Below, piece after piece: positions 52,228-61,305 of a DNA stretch of 64,000 bases (within the stretch, counting starts at the first letter, position 1; each line of letters begins with the position of its first letter). This DNA is from a bacterium (lineage in GTDB: Bacteria > UBP6 > UBA1177), in assembly GCA_017405875.1 (NCBI GenBank), contig JAFQZM010000025.1, positions 1-64,000 on the forward strand. Direction: 5' to 3'. Both the position numbers and the translations under genes were made by a program. A model generated the notes under the pieces. It did no database searches. It had not been told where the DNA came from and saw nothing but the letters and a program-made list of their open reading frames with translations.

Positions 52228-53054
52228 TCAAAACCCTCCTTTAATACAAGTTTCTTCAAATTCTTATCGTCAGGCAAAGGAAGCCTTCCCGTTTTTTTGA
52301 CGGCTTCGATTACCGAACTGTCATAGACTGAATTGCCGGATGACGCCTTGATTTTTATATCGTAGACATCTCCGCTGTAAGTTATTTTGAAATAGATTCT
52401 TGTCATCAGTTTTTTACGCTCGTCAGCCGAGATTATGCTTGGAATATTCCAATTTTCCTTAATCTTTTTGCTGACTTGTCTCGCATACATATTCGCTTTC
52501 AATGCAAGCGCCGGATCTGTGACATCACCGTCTTCGACTCCGTCTTTAGCCCCTTCCTTGCTCTCTTCGGCACGGGCATCGCGCTTGATTTTTTCCATAA
52601 CGTCGCCGGCTAAAAGCTCATCCAGAGAAGAGGGCTTTTGCTTTTCCTCTTTCGGAGGTTCCTCTTTCTTCGGTTTTGCCGGTTTCGGTTCCTCTTTCGG
52701 TTTCAGCGAATTTGCCTTTCCGTCAAGCTCAGGCTTTGTTTTTTCGACCGGTTTCTCCTCTTTTTTAGGCTCCGGTTTTTCATCCTTTTTCTCCGACTTC
52801 GGTGCCGGTTTCGGCTGGGTTATACGCGGCAGCAGCTTTTTGTCGCGCTCTTCACCCAGCTTCACGAGCTTCGCCTGAACGCTTTCGAACTCGATCTTGT
52901 GACTTTCGGCAAACCAGAGACCGCTTCCGAAAAATATCAGCACAAGAATATGGAAAACAAGCGATCCTGCGGAACATCCGAGAAAAGTTTTCCGGCTCAC
53001 ACCGCCGGAATTTTTCCCGAAAATAAAAGATCCGTTCCTTACGTTGCCCGCCAT
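52206..53054 (-). CDS. TolA/TonB-family energy transducer
   Basis: 282 residues: a short cytoplasmic start, one membrane helix (about 27-48), a Pro/Lys/Glu-rich stalk (about 75-150), and a C-terminal TonB-like domain containing ISADERKKLMTRIYFKITYSG and KASSGNSVYDSSVIEAVKKTGRLP. In this position, between tolR and tolB, it should serve as TolA. Its stalk is Pro-rich as in TonB rather than the long helical TolA stalk. Overlaps tolB by 22 bp. Confidence 0.9.
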   Translation of the reverse strand: MAGNVRNGSFIFGKNSGGVSRKTFLGCSAGSLVFHILVLIFFGSGLWFAESHKIEFESVQAKLVKLGEERDKKLLPRITQPKPAPKSEKKDEKPEPKKEEKPVEKTKPELDGKANSLKPKEEPKPAKPKKEEPPKEEKQKPSSLDELLAGDVMEKIKRDARAEESKEGAKDGVEDGDVTDPALALKANMYARQVSKKIKENWNIPSIISADERKKLMTRIYFKITYSGDVYDIKIKASSGNSVYDSSVIEAVKKTGRLPLPDDKNLKKLVLKEGFECPFTSD

Positions 53055-53059
53055 CCGGA

Positions 53060-53497
53060 CTACTCCTTCTCCAAAGGTTCAGTCACAAGGTTGATATTGT
53101 TAACTCCCGCTTTTTTCATTATCGCCATTATTCTGACGACGTAACCGTAGGAAAGGTTGCGGCTTGCGTGAAGGTAAATCTCCTTTTTTTCCTGCAGAAA
53201 AGCGTTTGTTTTGAGCTTGACTTCAAGTTCTTTGAGCGGAACTTCGGTTTTGTCGATAAAAATCTGGTTTTCCGACTCTTTTTTTCCGTCAAAAACTCTT
53301 ACTATGAACTTGTCTTTCGGGCTTTCGATGGGAACTGTCTCGGTCTGAGGCAGATCGAGGTCGACGCCCTGTTCAATGAGCGGAGCCGCGACCATGAAGA
53401 TTATCAGCAGCGTAAAGACGATATCGACCATCGGAGTGATGTTCATCTCCGCGCGGACATTTCTTTTCCTTGGTTCTTCCATTCCGTAATTAGCCAT
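53060..53497 (-). CDS. tolR: TolR/ExbD-family protein
   Basis: 145 residues with one N-terminal helix carrying the essential Asp in MNITPMVDIVFTLLIIFMV, followed by a periplasmic domain. With TolQ it forms the proton-driven motor that energises the TolA-like protein. ATG overlaps the tolQ stop by 1 bp. Named tolR from its operon with tolB and pal. Confidence 0.93.
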   Translation of the reverse strand: MANYGMEEPRKRNVRAEMNITPMVDIVFTLLIIFMVAAPLIEQGVDLDLPQTETVPIESPKDKFIVRVFDGKKESENQIFIDKTEVPLKELEVKLKTNAFLQEKKEIYLHASRNLSYGYVVRIMAIMKKAGVNNINLVTEPLEKE

Positions 53498-54219
53498 CAG
53501 ACGTTGCTCCTTTTGATCTGATTAAGGAAATCGGCTGAAATATTCATAGCTTCGTTCTCGAATTTCTGGAGGCGTGCGTTGAAGTAGTTGAAAGCTACCG
53601 ATGCAGGGATCGCTGCGATAAGTCCGAACGCCGTTGTTACAAGCGCATCAGAAAGGTGCGGTGCAATCGAACCGAGCGTTGCACTACCGGTCTTCCCTAT
53701 TTCCTGAAATGCGTTCATAATGCCGTAAACCGTTCCGAAAAGACCGATAAACGGAGATGCCGTTGCAGTAGTTGCCAGAAACGAAAGTCCGTTTTCGAGA
53801 AGCTGAATCCTTACGTGGGTTTCACGTCTCATCGCCCTGTCGACGTTTGCCGCAAGCTCGTCGACTTTCCCGCCGATAAGAACGATCCCTTTGTCTTCCC
53901 AGCTTTCCTTCGTCTCTTTAAACTCGGCGTAACCAGCCGCAAATACCGATGCGATCGGAGATTTTACCAAAGTCGCAGTTTTTGCGGAGACATCCTGGAG
54001 GTCTTTGTTTTTCCAGAAAATATCGACGAATTTTGCCGTTTCTATCGTAGCCAGCCTGTACTGAATGAACTTCGTGACGATTATCGCCAGCGAGATCACG
54101 CTTGCCAGAATAAGGACCAGAAGCATGATATTTACAAGCAGCGAAGAGTTTTTCATCGTTTCGGCAATATTAAGACCGGACGTGAGCGAATTTGCCGCGA
54201 AATTAAGATTGATGACCAT
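53497..54219 (-). CDS. tolQ: TolQ/ExbB-family protein
   Basis: 240 residues with three membrane helices (about 27-50, 138-160, 170-195). The conserved block is SPFIGLFGTVYGIMNAFQEIG followed by the third helix with ALVTTAFGLIAAIPASVAFNYF. Start ATG 54219 with GGAGG; a TTG one codon earlier is unlikely. First gene of the tol-pal cluster, 31 bp downstream of rseP, so probably read from the same transcript. Confidence 0.95.
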   Translation of the reverse strand: MVINLNFAANSLTSGLNIAETMKNSSLLVNIMLLVLILASVISLAIIVTKFIQYRLATIETAKFVDIFWKNKDLQDVSAKTATLVKSPIASVFAAGYAEFKETKESWEDKGIVLIGGKVDELAANVDRAMRRETHVRIQLLENGLSFLATTATASPFIGLFGTVYGIMNAFQEIGKTGSATLGSIAPHLSDALVTTAFGLIAAIPASVAFNYFNARLQKFENEAMNISADFLNQIKRSNV

Positions 54220-54250
54220 CAAAGCCTCCGTATAAATTAAAATTCAAACA

Positions 54251-55873
54251 TCAGTTACGATTCAAAAACATCGGTATGTATCTCGCGAAATCGTTGAATA
54301 TCGCAAAAACCATAAGCGCGCAGAGCAGAAACAAACCGACCATCAGCGCCTTTTCCTTTATTTTCTGCGGGATAGTCTGCCTGAAAATCCCTTCAAGCCC
54401 GTACATAACAACGTATCCGCCGTCAAGAACCGGAATCGGGAACAGGTTTATAAGCCCGAGATTTATGCTTATCATCGCCATAATCGCCAGGAAATAACGC
54501 ACTCCGGCATCGGCTGCACGTTTCGAAATGTCGAAAATCATTATCGGCCCGCCGAGCCCTTTCGTAGAAATTTTTCCGCTTATCATGTAGGCGAGACCTT
54601 TGAAAGTCGCGCCGATCACATCGACAAGCTCTTTCGCAGCGTATCTTACGGGAAAAGTCAGAAGGTTGCTGCGGCGCGCATAAAACTCTCTGACATTCGG
54701 ATCGTAGTCGAAATACGCGCCCCAGTTTATCCTTTTGTCGCGCATACCCGTCATCTCGTTTTCCGTTTCGTCGAAAGAAGCGTTGAACTCTATATCGAGC
54801 GGCTCTTTGTCTCTGATGAGCGAAAGTTTTACGTGACCGCCTTCCTTTAGTTTGCCCATAACCGAATAGAACTGAAACGGCGCGGTCACTTCGGCACCGT
54901 TCACAGCCGTTATGAAATCGCCTTTTTTAACTCCGACTTTTTCTGAATAACTGCCGCTCTGAACCTCGTTTACAACAAGACCGCCGTAAGCAATGACGAG
55001 CTCTTCCGCACTTTCTTCAGGAAAATCGACAGAAATTTCCTTTTCTCCGCGAAGCACGGTCATCTTTTTGAAAGGCTTTTTGATTCTTTCTGCAAGTTCG
55101 TAGTATCTTTCGATTTTTTCTCCGTCAACAGAACGGACGACATCACCGTTTTCAAGTCCTGAAAACTCTTTGAGAAGAAATATTTTAGGCTCTCTCGGAG
55201 CGCGGACGACACCGAGTTCGCAGCGTGAGTGCGTATCACCAAAAGGATCGGTGTAAGAACCGGTTTTCGGAGTAACGGTATAGGTTTTGACCTCTTTCGT
55301 AAACGCTTTTTCGACTTCGACAGTGACATTTTCACATTTTCCCGATTCGCTCATTGGAGCAAGAATCGAAGGAATGTCGTCCCAGACCGCTATATCATCA
55401 CCGTTTATTCTTATTATCCTGTCACCGTCGGAAATTCCCGCAGCATAAGCCGCACCGTCGGAAGAGACAAATTCAAGAACAGACGAAGGAGCCGAAAACA
55501 TGAAGCAGGAAACAACCATGAGAACCAGAAACGCGAAAATCAGGTTGAAAACCGGCCCCGCACAGACGATAAGCACTTTCTGCCACCACTTTTTTGTGTT
55601 GAAAGCAAACGGAAGATCCTTTTCTTCGATATCGTCACCTTCGGAAGTCGATTCGCCCAGCATTTTGACATATCCGCCGAGCGGAACAAGCGAAATTCTG
55701 TATTCGGTATCACCCGATTTTTTCTTGAAAAGAGGCTTGCCGAAACCTATCGAAAAGATTTCGACCCTTACCTTGCACATTCTGGCGACAATAAAGTGAC
55801 CGAATTCATGCACCAGAACAACTATTCCGAGAAGAACTATCCCGAACAAATACATGTACATCTCAAATTCCAT
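54251..55873 (-). CDS. rseP: RseP-type site-2 intramembrane zinc protease
   Basis: About 540 residues, longer than the usual 420-450. Zinc motif VHEFGHF in the first helix; the third zinc ligand lies in NLFPIPVLDGG near the end. Two PDZ domains are seen between (SDGAAYAAGISDGDRIIRING and EKVGVKKGDFITAVNGAEV). The extra length sits in the region between and around the PDZ domains. Releases anti-sigma factors or clears signal peptides. The start among clustered ATGs at 55873, 55861 and 55855 is uncertain. Confidence 0.93.
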   Translation of the reverse strand: MEFEMYMYLFGIVLLGIVVLVHEFGHFIVARMCKVRVEIFSIGFGKPLFKKKSGDTEYRISLVPLGGYVKMLGESTSEGDDIEEKDLPFAFNTKKWWQKVLIVCAGPVFNLIFAFLVLMVVSCFMFSAPSSVLEFVSSDGAAYAAGISDGDRIIRINGDDIAVWDDIPSILAPMSESGKCENVTVEVEKAFTKEVKTYTVTPKTGSYTDPFGDTHSRCELGVVRAPREPKIFLLKEFSGLENGDVVRSVDGEKIERYYELAERIKKPFKKMTVLRGEKEISVDFPEESAEELVIAYGGLVVNEVQSGSYSEKVGVKKGDFITAVNGAEVTAPFQFYSVMGKLKEGGHVKLSLIRDKEPLDIEFNASFDETENEMTGMRDKRINWGAYFDYDPNVREFYARRSNLLTFPVRYAAKELVDVIGATFKGLAYMISGKISTKGLGGPIMIFDISKRAADAGVRYFLAIMAMISINLGLINLFPIPVLDGGYVVMYGLEGIFRQTIPQKIKEKALMVGLFLLCALMVFAIFNDFARYIPMFLNRN

Positions 55874-55899
55874 ACTTAAAAAAACAATCAAAGCATGGG

Positions 55900-55905
55900 A
55901 TTATA
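55900..55905 (-). promoter_or_regulatory. Possible -10 box upstream of rseP/tol operon
   Basis: TATAAT on the minus strand, 27 bp before the rseP start, in a very AT-rich 190-bp intergenic stretch. No convincing -35 partner; further TATA-like boxes occur upstream (around 55970-55985). Confidence 0.3.
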
Positions 55906-56065
55906 AACATAAAAATAAATAAGAAAAGAGATAAATGCATATATTTTTATATTTTTTATCCATCTTTATCACACTATAACACACAAACTACAATATAACA
56001 AACAAATCAGCTGCTGTAAAAATTTCAGGAAATATAGAAAAGAAGTGAGAAGAAACAGGAAAGAA

Positions 56066-56683
56066 CTACTTTTTAGCCGGTTTTTCAGGTCTCGGCCAGC
56101 CGAGGAACTCTTCGGTATCTTCGTCCATTAGTTCCGGATATTTCGTAAGGAATGTGTCCTTCCACTCTTTGAGCGGGAATCTTCCTTCTTTGACGAACAT
56201 CGTGATGTACATAAGTCTGTCGTTCATCGTTATTACCTGATAACGCTGAACAAGTTGGTCGAGAAGTGCAAGAAGCATTCCGTCGTTAAGGTTTTTTGCA
56301 CCTGCATCAACACATTTTTCAGCGGCTCTTTTGATCCAGCCGTTTACCATCTCTTTGTTGATGTTCTCAACTTTTTTGATTCTGATCATCGCTTCGATCC
56401 AAGCTTTGTGATCTCCTTTCTGTTCAGCTTCATCCCAATATTTCTGGTAGAAACTTTCTGCGATTTTTTCATCGACCTGTCTGTTGAGTTCCGTCAGCTC
56501 CTGATCGTTCGGATACTGTCCTCTCAAAGTTACAAGTTTCGCCTTTGCCTGCTGATATTCGCCTTTTTCGACAAGCTCTTTGACATTAGCTCTTTCGTCG
56601 ACTGTTTTTTTCTCACCGCAGGAAACTGCCGTGAAAGCAAAAAACATTGCGAAAACAACCATAATAAGAACCGATTTTCTCAT
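56066..56683 (-). CDS. Hypothetical lipoprotein with tetratricopeptide-like helices
   Basis: 205 residues. Lipobox AVSC, then helical repeats around VKELVEKGEYQQAKAKLVTL and AWIEAMIRIKKVENI, ending in a Pro/Lys tail. ATG 56683 has GGAGG 5 nt upstream. The first helices resemble TPR or BamD-like lipoproteins, but the length is shorter and no specific family is recognised. It follows the outer-membrane barrel gene on the same strand but after a strong terminator, so it may rely on read-through or its own weak promoter. Confidence 0.8.
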   Translation of the reverse strand: MRKSVLIMVVFAMFFAFTAVSCGEKKTVDERANVKELVEKGEYQQAKAKLVTLRGQYPNDQELTELNRQVDEKIAESFYQKYWDEAEQKGDHKAWIEAMIRIKKVENINKEMVNGWIKRAAEKCVDAGAKNLNDGMLLALLDQLVQRYQVITMNDRLMYITMFVKEGRFPLKEWKDTFLTKYPELMDEDTEEFLGWPRPEKPAKK

Positions 56684-56721
56684 GAGATCCTCCATTTTTC
56701 CTTAACGGAAAAGAAAAAAAT

Positions 56722-56746
56722 AAAAAAAACGGGGACTTTCGTCCCC
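56722..56746 (-). terminator. Rho-independent terminator of the barrel-protein gene
   Basis: Reading leftward, GGGGAC-GAAA-GTCCCC (56746-56731) then eight Ts (56729-56722), 8 bp past the stop codon. Confidence 0.9.
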
Positions 56747-56754
56747 TTCAAATC

Positions 56755-58167
56755 TTAGAACTCAGCCCCTGCCTGAAGAGCGATGGTCGTGAAACCGTAA
56801 TCGTATTTTTTACCATCACCGTTGATGTCTTTTGCGTCAACTTTCGATTTCGGCTGCATCAAAAATGTAAGACCTGCCATAGCGCGGACGCCTGCGATCT
56901 CTTTTGTGAAGAAGTTAGCCGTAACGCCTATTCTCATAATCATAGAAGCACTTCTGAAGTTGGTGAAATCAAGATAGTGAGCATTGCCGTCAAGGTAAAC
57001 ACCCTGAACAAGGTCGAATCTGAGTGCGAGACCGGCTTTGTCAATCCACTCGTGTTTGAAGTGGTATGCGTATCCGGGAGCAAGAGAAAGAAGCATTGCA
57101 GTGGTGTTTTTCCTTGCCGTGCCTTTCATCATCTTCATCATGTTGTAGTCGAAAGTGATCGGCATTTCAAAACCGTATGCCGATACGTTGATGTGAACAC
57201 CGATACCGGTCATATCAAGCGTTTTGTTCGAGTAGTAATCGTTTCTGTACTGGAAAGCGAAAGCAGCTTTGACATAATCTTTGAAGCCGTATCCGACTCT
57301 TCCGTAAAGACCGAAAGTTCTGTCTGATTCCCAGAATTCGCTTGCATTAGCGCCGGTTCCGAGAGAAAGACCGACAAAAACATTGTGGTCTTTTTTGATT
57401 ATGCCGTTGTAACCGAGAGCAAGACCTGCATCGGTTTCAGGAAGGAAACCTTCGACTGCGATAAGGCTCTTGGTAAGAAAAGGAGTCGTGAAACCCATTC
57501 CGAGATTCTGCCACGTGTCGACAAGGCCGTATTCAGGGATTATTTTTCCGCCTTTAATAAAAACATCATAGAATTTAACGCCGCCGTAAACTTCATAAAG
57601 AGCGTTTGCTGCGCCGTTCTGGATCGAATGATGGTTGACTTTTGCAAGCGGGTTGGCGCCGTTATCAATGAAAAAATAGTTGGTTCTGATGTTGAGAGTT
57701 CCCTTTGCAAGAACGTGTTTGCCGAGATATTCAACACCGACGATGCCCTCGTCAAGGCTGCCGAACATCGTGCTGAGAGATTTTCCGCCTTCTTTATATG
57801 AACCGTAAGGAGTGAAGCCGCCTTTTACGAGAAGAACGGGTTTTATACCTTTCAGCGATTTTCCTGCAGCGGCATTTTCAGCCGGAGCCGCTTCTTCTTC
57901 TACATCAGCTGCCTCTTTCTGCTCTTTTTTAGCAGGTTTTTCTTCTTCCGGATCTCCCATAAGATCTTTCATTGCGGCATCACTTTCGGACATTTCCTTT
58001 GATTTTTTCTTGGCAGGAGCTTCCTCCTCCTCTTCTTCTGATTCTGATTCAGAATCTTCGGATTCTTCATCGAAACCGCCGAAATCGTCATCAAAATCAT
58101 CTGCCGTGATTACGAATGGAACGACAAAAAGAACTGCGATAAGCAGTGCGAACATTTTCTTGAACAT
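56755..58167 (-). CDS. Outer-membrane beta-barrel (porin-like) protein with acidic N-terminal domain
   Basis: 470 residues. Signal peptide, then a very acidic Asp/Glu/Ser block (about 22-50) and Ala/Lys/Glu linker to about 105; the remaining 360 residues are amphipathic strands ending ...IALQAGAEF with a terminal Phe as expected for BAM-inserted barrels. ATG 58167 with AGGAGG. It has a promoter and a strong terminator, so it is monocistronic and likely abundant. Probably a porin; the substrate is unknown. The acidic N-terminus is unusual and may bind cations or the cell wall. Confidence 0.82.
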   Translation of the reverse strand: MFKKMFALLIAVLFVVPFVITADDFDDDFGGFDEESEDSESESEEEEEEAPAKKKSKEMSESDAAMKDLMGDPEEEKPAKKEQKEAADVEEEAAPAENAAAGKSLKGIKPVLLVKGGFTPYGSYKEGGKSLSTMFGSLDEGIVGVEYLGKHVLAKGTLNIRTNYFFIDNGANPLAKVNHHSIQNGAANALYEVYGGVKFYDVFIKGGKIIPEYGLVDTWQNLGMGFTTPFLTKSLIAVEGFLPETDAGLALGYNGIIKKDHNVFVGLSLGTGANASEFWESDRTFGLYGRVGYGFKDYVKAAFAFQYRNDYYSNKTLDMTGIGVHINVSAYGFEMPITFDYNMMKMMKGTARKNTTAMLLSLAPGYAYHFKHEWIDKAGLALRFDLVQGVYLDGNAHYLDFTNFRSASMIMRIGVTANFFTKEIAGVRAMAGLTFLMQPKSKVDAKDINGDGKKYDYGFTTIALQAGAEF

Positions 58168-58221
58168 CAAATCCTCCTAAAAAGTCAAAATACTTGCAAA
58201 ACAATCAAAAAAATCTGAAAG

Positions 58222-58249
58222 AGAGTAGTAAAAGAACATCTAATTTCAA
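58222..58249 (-). promoter_or_regulatory. Promoter of the porin-like gene
   Basis: -35 TTGAAA (58249-58244), 16-bp spacer, -10 TACTCT (58227-58222), about 55 bp before the ATG. Confidence 0.5.
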
Positions 58250-58317
58250 GTTTTTTCGGTGTTTCACTAATAATTTTTCCTATTAAAACAAAAAAAACAC
58301 TAAAAAACCCATAAAAA

Positions 58318-58842
58318 TCAACGGGAAAGAAGACTTTCAAGTTCGCGCTTCAAAGCCTCTTCATCACCCGGATTATACCCGCTGTGACACGAAACCACAA
58401 CTCCGTTCTTATCGACAACCATCATGTAAGGCACAGAATCGCCGCCTGGAATCATCGAACTGACCGTGTTTCCGCTCGGATCGACAAGTATCGGGAAAGG
58501 CAGAGCAGCCTCAGCCGCAAACTCGTTCACTTTGTCGATCAGCTCTTCGGTATCGGTGGAAATCCCGACAAATTCGACTGAATCGGAAAAATCGCCGTAC
58601 ATTTCGGCAAGTTTCTTGAGTTCCTGCTTGCACGGTTCGCACCAGGTCGCCCAGAAAGCGGCAACGAGATGCTTTTTTCCGCGGATTTCTTCAAACGAAA
58701 ACGTTCCGCCGTCGACTTTTTCAAGAGTTATCGAAAAACCGCTCTGTGTTTGCCCCTGATTGTCTGAAGCAGTTTTAGTTTCTGCCGAGCCGCACGAAGC
58801 GAAAAAAAGCAAAATTATCAAAAAAAGTGCAATATTTTTCAT
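58318..58842 (-). CDS. TlpA/ResA-type thioredoxin-fold lipoprotein
   Basis: 174 residues. Lipobox FASC (Cys17), then a thioredoxin domain with FWATWCEPCKQE (C68/C71) and the cis-Pro block SVPYMMVVDKNG. Likely a membrane-tethered thiol reductase acting on exported proteins or cytochromes. Last gene of the lipid-kinase/PP2C operon, 3 bp after another thioredoxin-like gene. Confidence 0.9.
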   Translation of the reverse strand: MKNIALFLIILLFFASCGSAETKTASDNQGQTQSGFSITLEKVDGGTFSFEEIRGKKHLVAAFWATWCEPCKQELKKLAEMYGDFSDSVEFVGISTDTEELIDKVNEFAAEAALPFPILVDPSGNTVSSMIPGGDSVPYMMVVDKNGVVVSCHSGYNPGDEEALKRELESLLSR

Positions 58843-58845
58843 AGA

Positions 58846-59568
58846 TTAGATCTCGTCAAGGATAAATTCGATATCATTCATGATTCCAGTTTCCATCTCT
58901 TCGTCCCAACCCTGACCGTAAATGAGGATTTCCATAGTGTTGGCGTCAATAAAAGCCCAGGTCGGATATGCGATACCGTAATCATCGGAAGCGAATTTTT
59001 TGAAAAGTCCCTGTTTTTTCAAGTATGCGTAAACTGCGAATTCAGCGGTATCCGGATCGCCCCAAAGATAGAGGTCTTTGGTTTCTGCAAGTTTTGCCGG
59101 TTCGAGAGAAGGCTGCGGACCCGAAAGCAGACCGTTAAAAATCAGAACTATATTAAAACCTTTATCGCGGTATTCCTTTTTATTGATTTTCAGAAGACTG
59201 CCTTTGAGAATCTGGCACGGAGGACAATCGTAAGTCGTGAAAACGAGCCAGATAAGCTTGCTTGACGGATTGTTCTTGTTATACCACTCCGCAAGAGAAT
59301 GCTCTACGTCAAGGTCGTCATACATAATGACATTCTGCGCTATATCTCCCTCTTTATTTGAAGTCGGTGTAACTTCCGGATAGACAAGTTCTTTGGTTTC
59401 GTCGGCATCCTGAACTTCGGAATCTTCGACTTCCGAATCGTTTTCCTCCGAATCGCTCACTTCATCGGAATCGGTATTTTCGCCCGGTTTTTCTTCACTG
59501 CTTCCGCCGCAGGAAACAAAGAAGAACATTGCGCAGATGGCTGCGACTGAAATCATGATTTTTTTCAT
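58846..59568 (-). CDS. Thioredoxin-like lipoprotein with acidic linker
   Basis: 240 residues. Lipobox FVSC (Cys20), an Asp/Glu/Ser linker to about residue 60, then a divergent thioredoxin fold with TTYDCPPCQ (C115/C118) and a putative cis-Pro in AYPTWAFID. Start ATG 59568 has GGAG upstream. Sits between the PP2C gene and a TlpA-type gene; two thiol-redox lipoproteins in a row suggest an electron relay or separate substrates. The linker type matches the surface lipoproteins elsewhere in the window. Confidence 0.85.
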   Translation of the reverse strand: MKKIMISVAAICAMFFFVSCGGSSEEKPGENTDSDEVSDSEENDSEVEDSEVQDADETKELVYPEVTPTSNKEGDIAQNVIMYDDLDVEHSLAEWYNKNNPSSKLIWLVFTTYDCPPCQILKGSLLKINKKEYRDKGFNIVLIFNGLLSGPQPSLEPAKLAETKDLYLWGDPDTAEFAVYAYLKKQGLFKKFASDDYGIAYPTWAFIDANTMEILIYGQGWDEEMETGIMNDIEFILDEI

Positions 59569-59582
59569 AAAAATCTCCATTA

Positions 59583-60350
59583 TTAGGGTTCAACTTTTAC
59601 CAGAATAACCGTGATATTGTCTTTTCCGCCGTTCGCGTTCGCCATGTCGACAAGCTGTTTCGTCATCTCCTCGAGAGAAACTCCGCTGCCGAGCACCGCT
59701 TCCATGTCGGGATCGGCAACCATGTCGGAAAGTCCGTCCGAGCAGAGAAGATAGATTTCGCCAACTCTCGCCGTGCGTTTCTGAATGTCGACAAGAACGT
59801 TGTCCTTCATTCCGAGAGCACGCATGATAACGTTTTTGTGCGGAAAAGTCTTAGCCTGTTCTTTAGTGATCTGTCCCGCTTTAATGTATTCGTTGACAAG
59901 CGAATGGTCTTCCGAAACCTGAGTAAGCTCGCCCTCGAAAAAGCAGTAGCAGCGGCTGTCGCCGACGTGTGCAACATAAAGATCATCGCCGCCGTCTTTG
60001 GCAATTATCGAAACGACCGTCGTTCCCATTCCGCTGCAAGCCGCGTCCTCGGAAGACTGCTTGAAGATACGTTTGTTCGCGAATTTTATCCCGACCATGA
60101 GCTTGTTCGCGTCAAGAGCGAGCGTCGGATCAAGTTTATAAGGCCACGTCATGTCGTCATCTTCTTCGGAAGCGTGGAAAAATTCGGCTATCGTGTCAAT
60201 CGCAATTTTCGAAGCAACTTCACCGGCGTTGTGACCGCCCATTCCGTCGGCAACGACAAAAACACCTTCGTTTTCAAGAATGACGTAACTGTCCTCGTTA
60301 AGCTCCCTTTTCATGCCGGGATGCGTCTTTGCAGCACTTTTATAATGCAT
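59583..60350 (-). CDS. PP2C-family Ser/Thr protein phosphatase
   Basis: 255 residues, cytoplasmic. Metal-binding motifs are complete: VADGMGGHNAGE, HVGDSRCY, LLCSDGLSDMV and GGKDNITVILV. Removes phosphate from proteins phosphorylated by Hanks kinases; two such kinases are encoded at 21917-23830 and 47433-48947. GGAG lies before the ATG. It follows the interrupted lipid-kinase gene by 3 bp, so it is probably cotranscribed from the promoter at 61306-61333. Confidence 0.95.
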   Translation of the reverse strand: MHYKSAAKTHPGMKRELNEDSYVILENEGVFVVADGMGGHNAGEVASKIAIDTIAEFFHASEEDDDMTWPYKLDPTLALDANKLMVGIKFANKRIFKQSSEDAACSGMGTTVVSIIAKDGGDDLYVAHVGDSRCYCFFEGELTQVSEDHSLVNEYIKAGQITKEQAKTFPHKNVIMRALGMKDNVLVDIQKRTARVGEIYLLCSDGLSDMVADPDMEAVLGSGVSLEEMTKQLVDMANANGGKDNITVILVKVEP

Positions 60351-60353
60351 GTT

Positions 60354-61277
60354 TCACTCCGTAACTAAATCCAACAACGGCCCGGTTTCGACCACAAGTT
60401 TTCCCGACGACGAGTACATATCGCCGTCCAAAGTATATCTGAACGATTTTTCTCCGTTTATGAAGAAGCGGCTTCCCACTGTGTCATCAACGACATCCGG
60501 CGGAACAGCGCGGCTGAGCCATACGCGAAGCACCTGAGGAACGATCCTCGCCTTGTCGCGGAAAGCTATCATCTGCGCTTTTTTCGGATCGATCTTCGCT
60601 CTGAAAGTGAGATCCATTCCGAGTCCGACAGAAGGAAGAGTCGTGATGAGGAAAGCCAGATAAGGCGCCCTGCCGAACGAAAAACCGTCTGCATTGAGCT
60701 CCTGCCACGTCGGTTTGAAGAATTCTTTCGCCAGATTTCCGTGAACCAGCATCGAACCCGCCATCGCAAGGACCGATTTAGCCGCAACAAGCGGAGACGG
60801 GTTGCTGCTTCTGTGGTAGAGATCCATGAAAGTGCAGACCGCACCGCTTCCGAAAATGAATCCGTAACGCTCGTTCACCTTGAGAAGCGAAATCTGCCGG
60901 CAGTTCAGCTCTCTTTCCCTATACGCCTTGACGACGCGCTTGAAAATCGAAACAGTATTGCCTTTCAGCTTGAGGTTCGTGGCGGTCATGTTCATCGTTC
61001 CGCCTTTGAGGATCGCGATCTTCGGAAGTTCCTCGCCGCGGTAGATCTTCATCATCGAAGTGAGCGCGACATGAACAGTTCCGTCTCCGCCGTTTATCGC
61101 AATGACATCGACTTTTTTCTGCTTGAAATGCTCCATCGCAGCATCCATTTAGTCGAATGAATCCGGCAGTCTGACAAGATCTTTGTCAGGAGCGCACTCA
61201 ATAAGCTGCTGAAGCCTGTCGGGATGTTTTCTGTTCTTTTTTGAATAAGGATTGGAGACAAGACCGATTCCCGGCAT
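60354..61277 (-). pseudogene. Diacylglycerol-kinase-like (YegS/DAGK) gene interrupted by an in-frame TAA
   Basis: ATG 61277, with GAGGTG upstream, starts GIGLVSNPYSKKNR, the canonical N-terminus of DAGK-type lipid kinases. After 42 codons a TAA (61151-61149) stops the frame; in the same frame the catalytic domain continues directly with INGGDGTVH (ATP loop), ILKGGTMN and a C-terminal lid, ending at 60354. Joined, it is about 307 residues, normal for the family. The ATG right after the TAA (61148) has no ribosome site, so re-initiation there would be inefficient. Either a nonsense mutation, a sequencing error, readthrough, or coupled re-initiation (TAAATG). The intact enzyme would phosphorylate diacylglycerol or a sphingoid-like lipid. 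Confidence 0.75.
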
Positions 61278-61305
61278 AAAAGCACCTCGAAAAAATAAAC
61301 AACGG

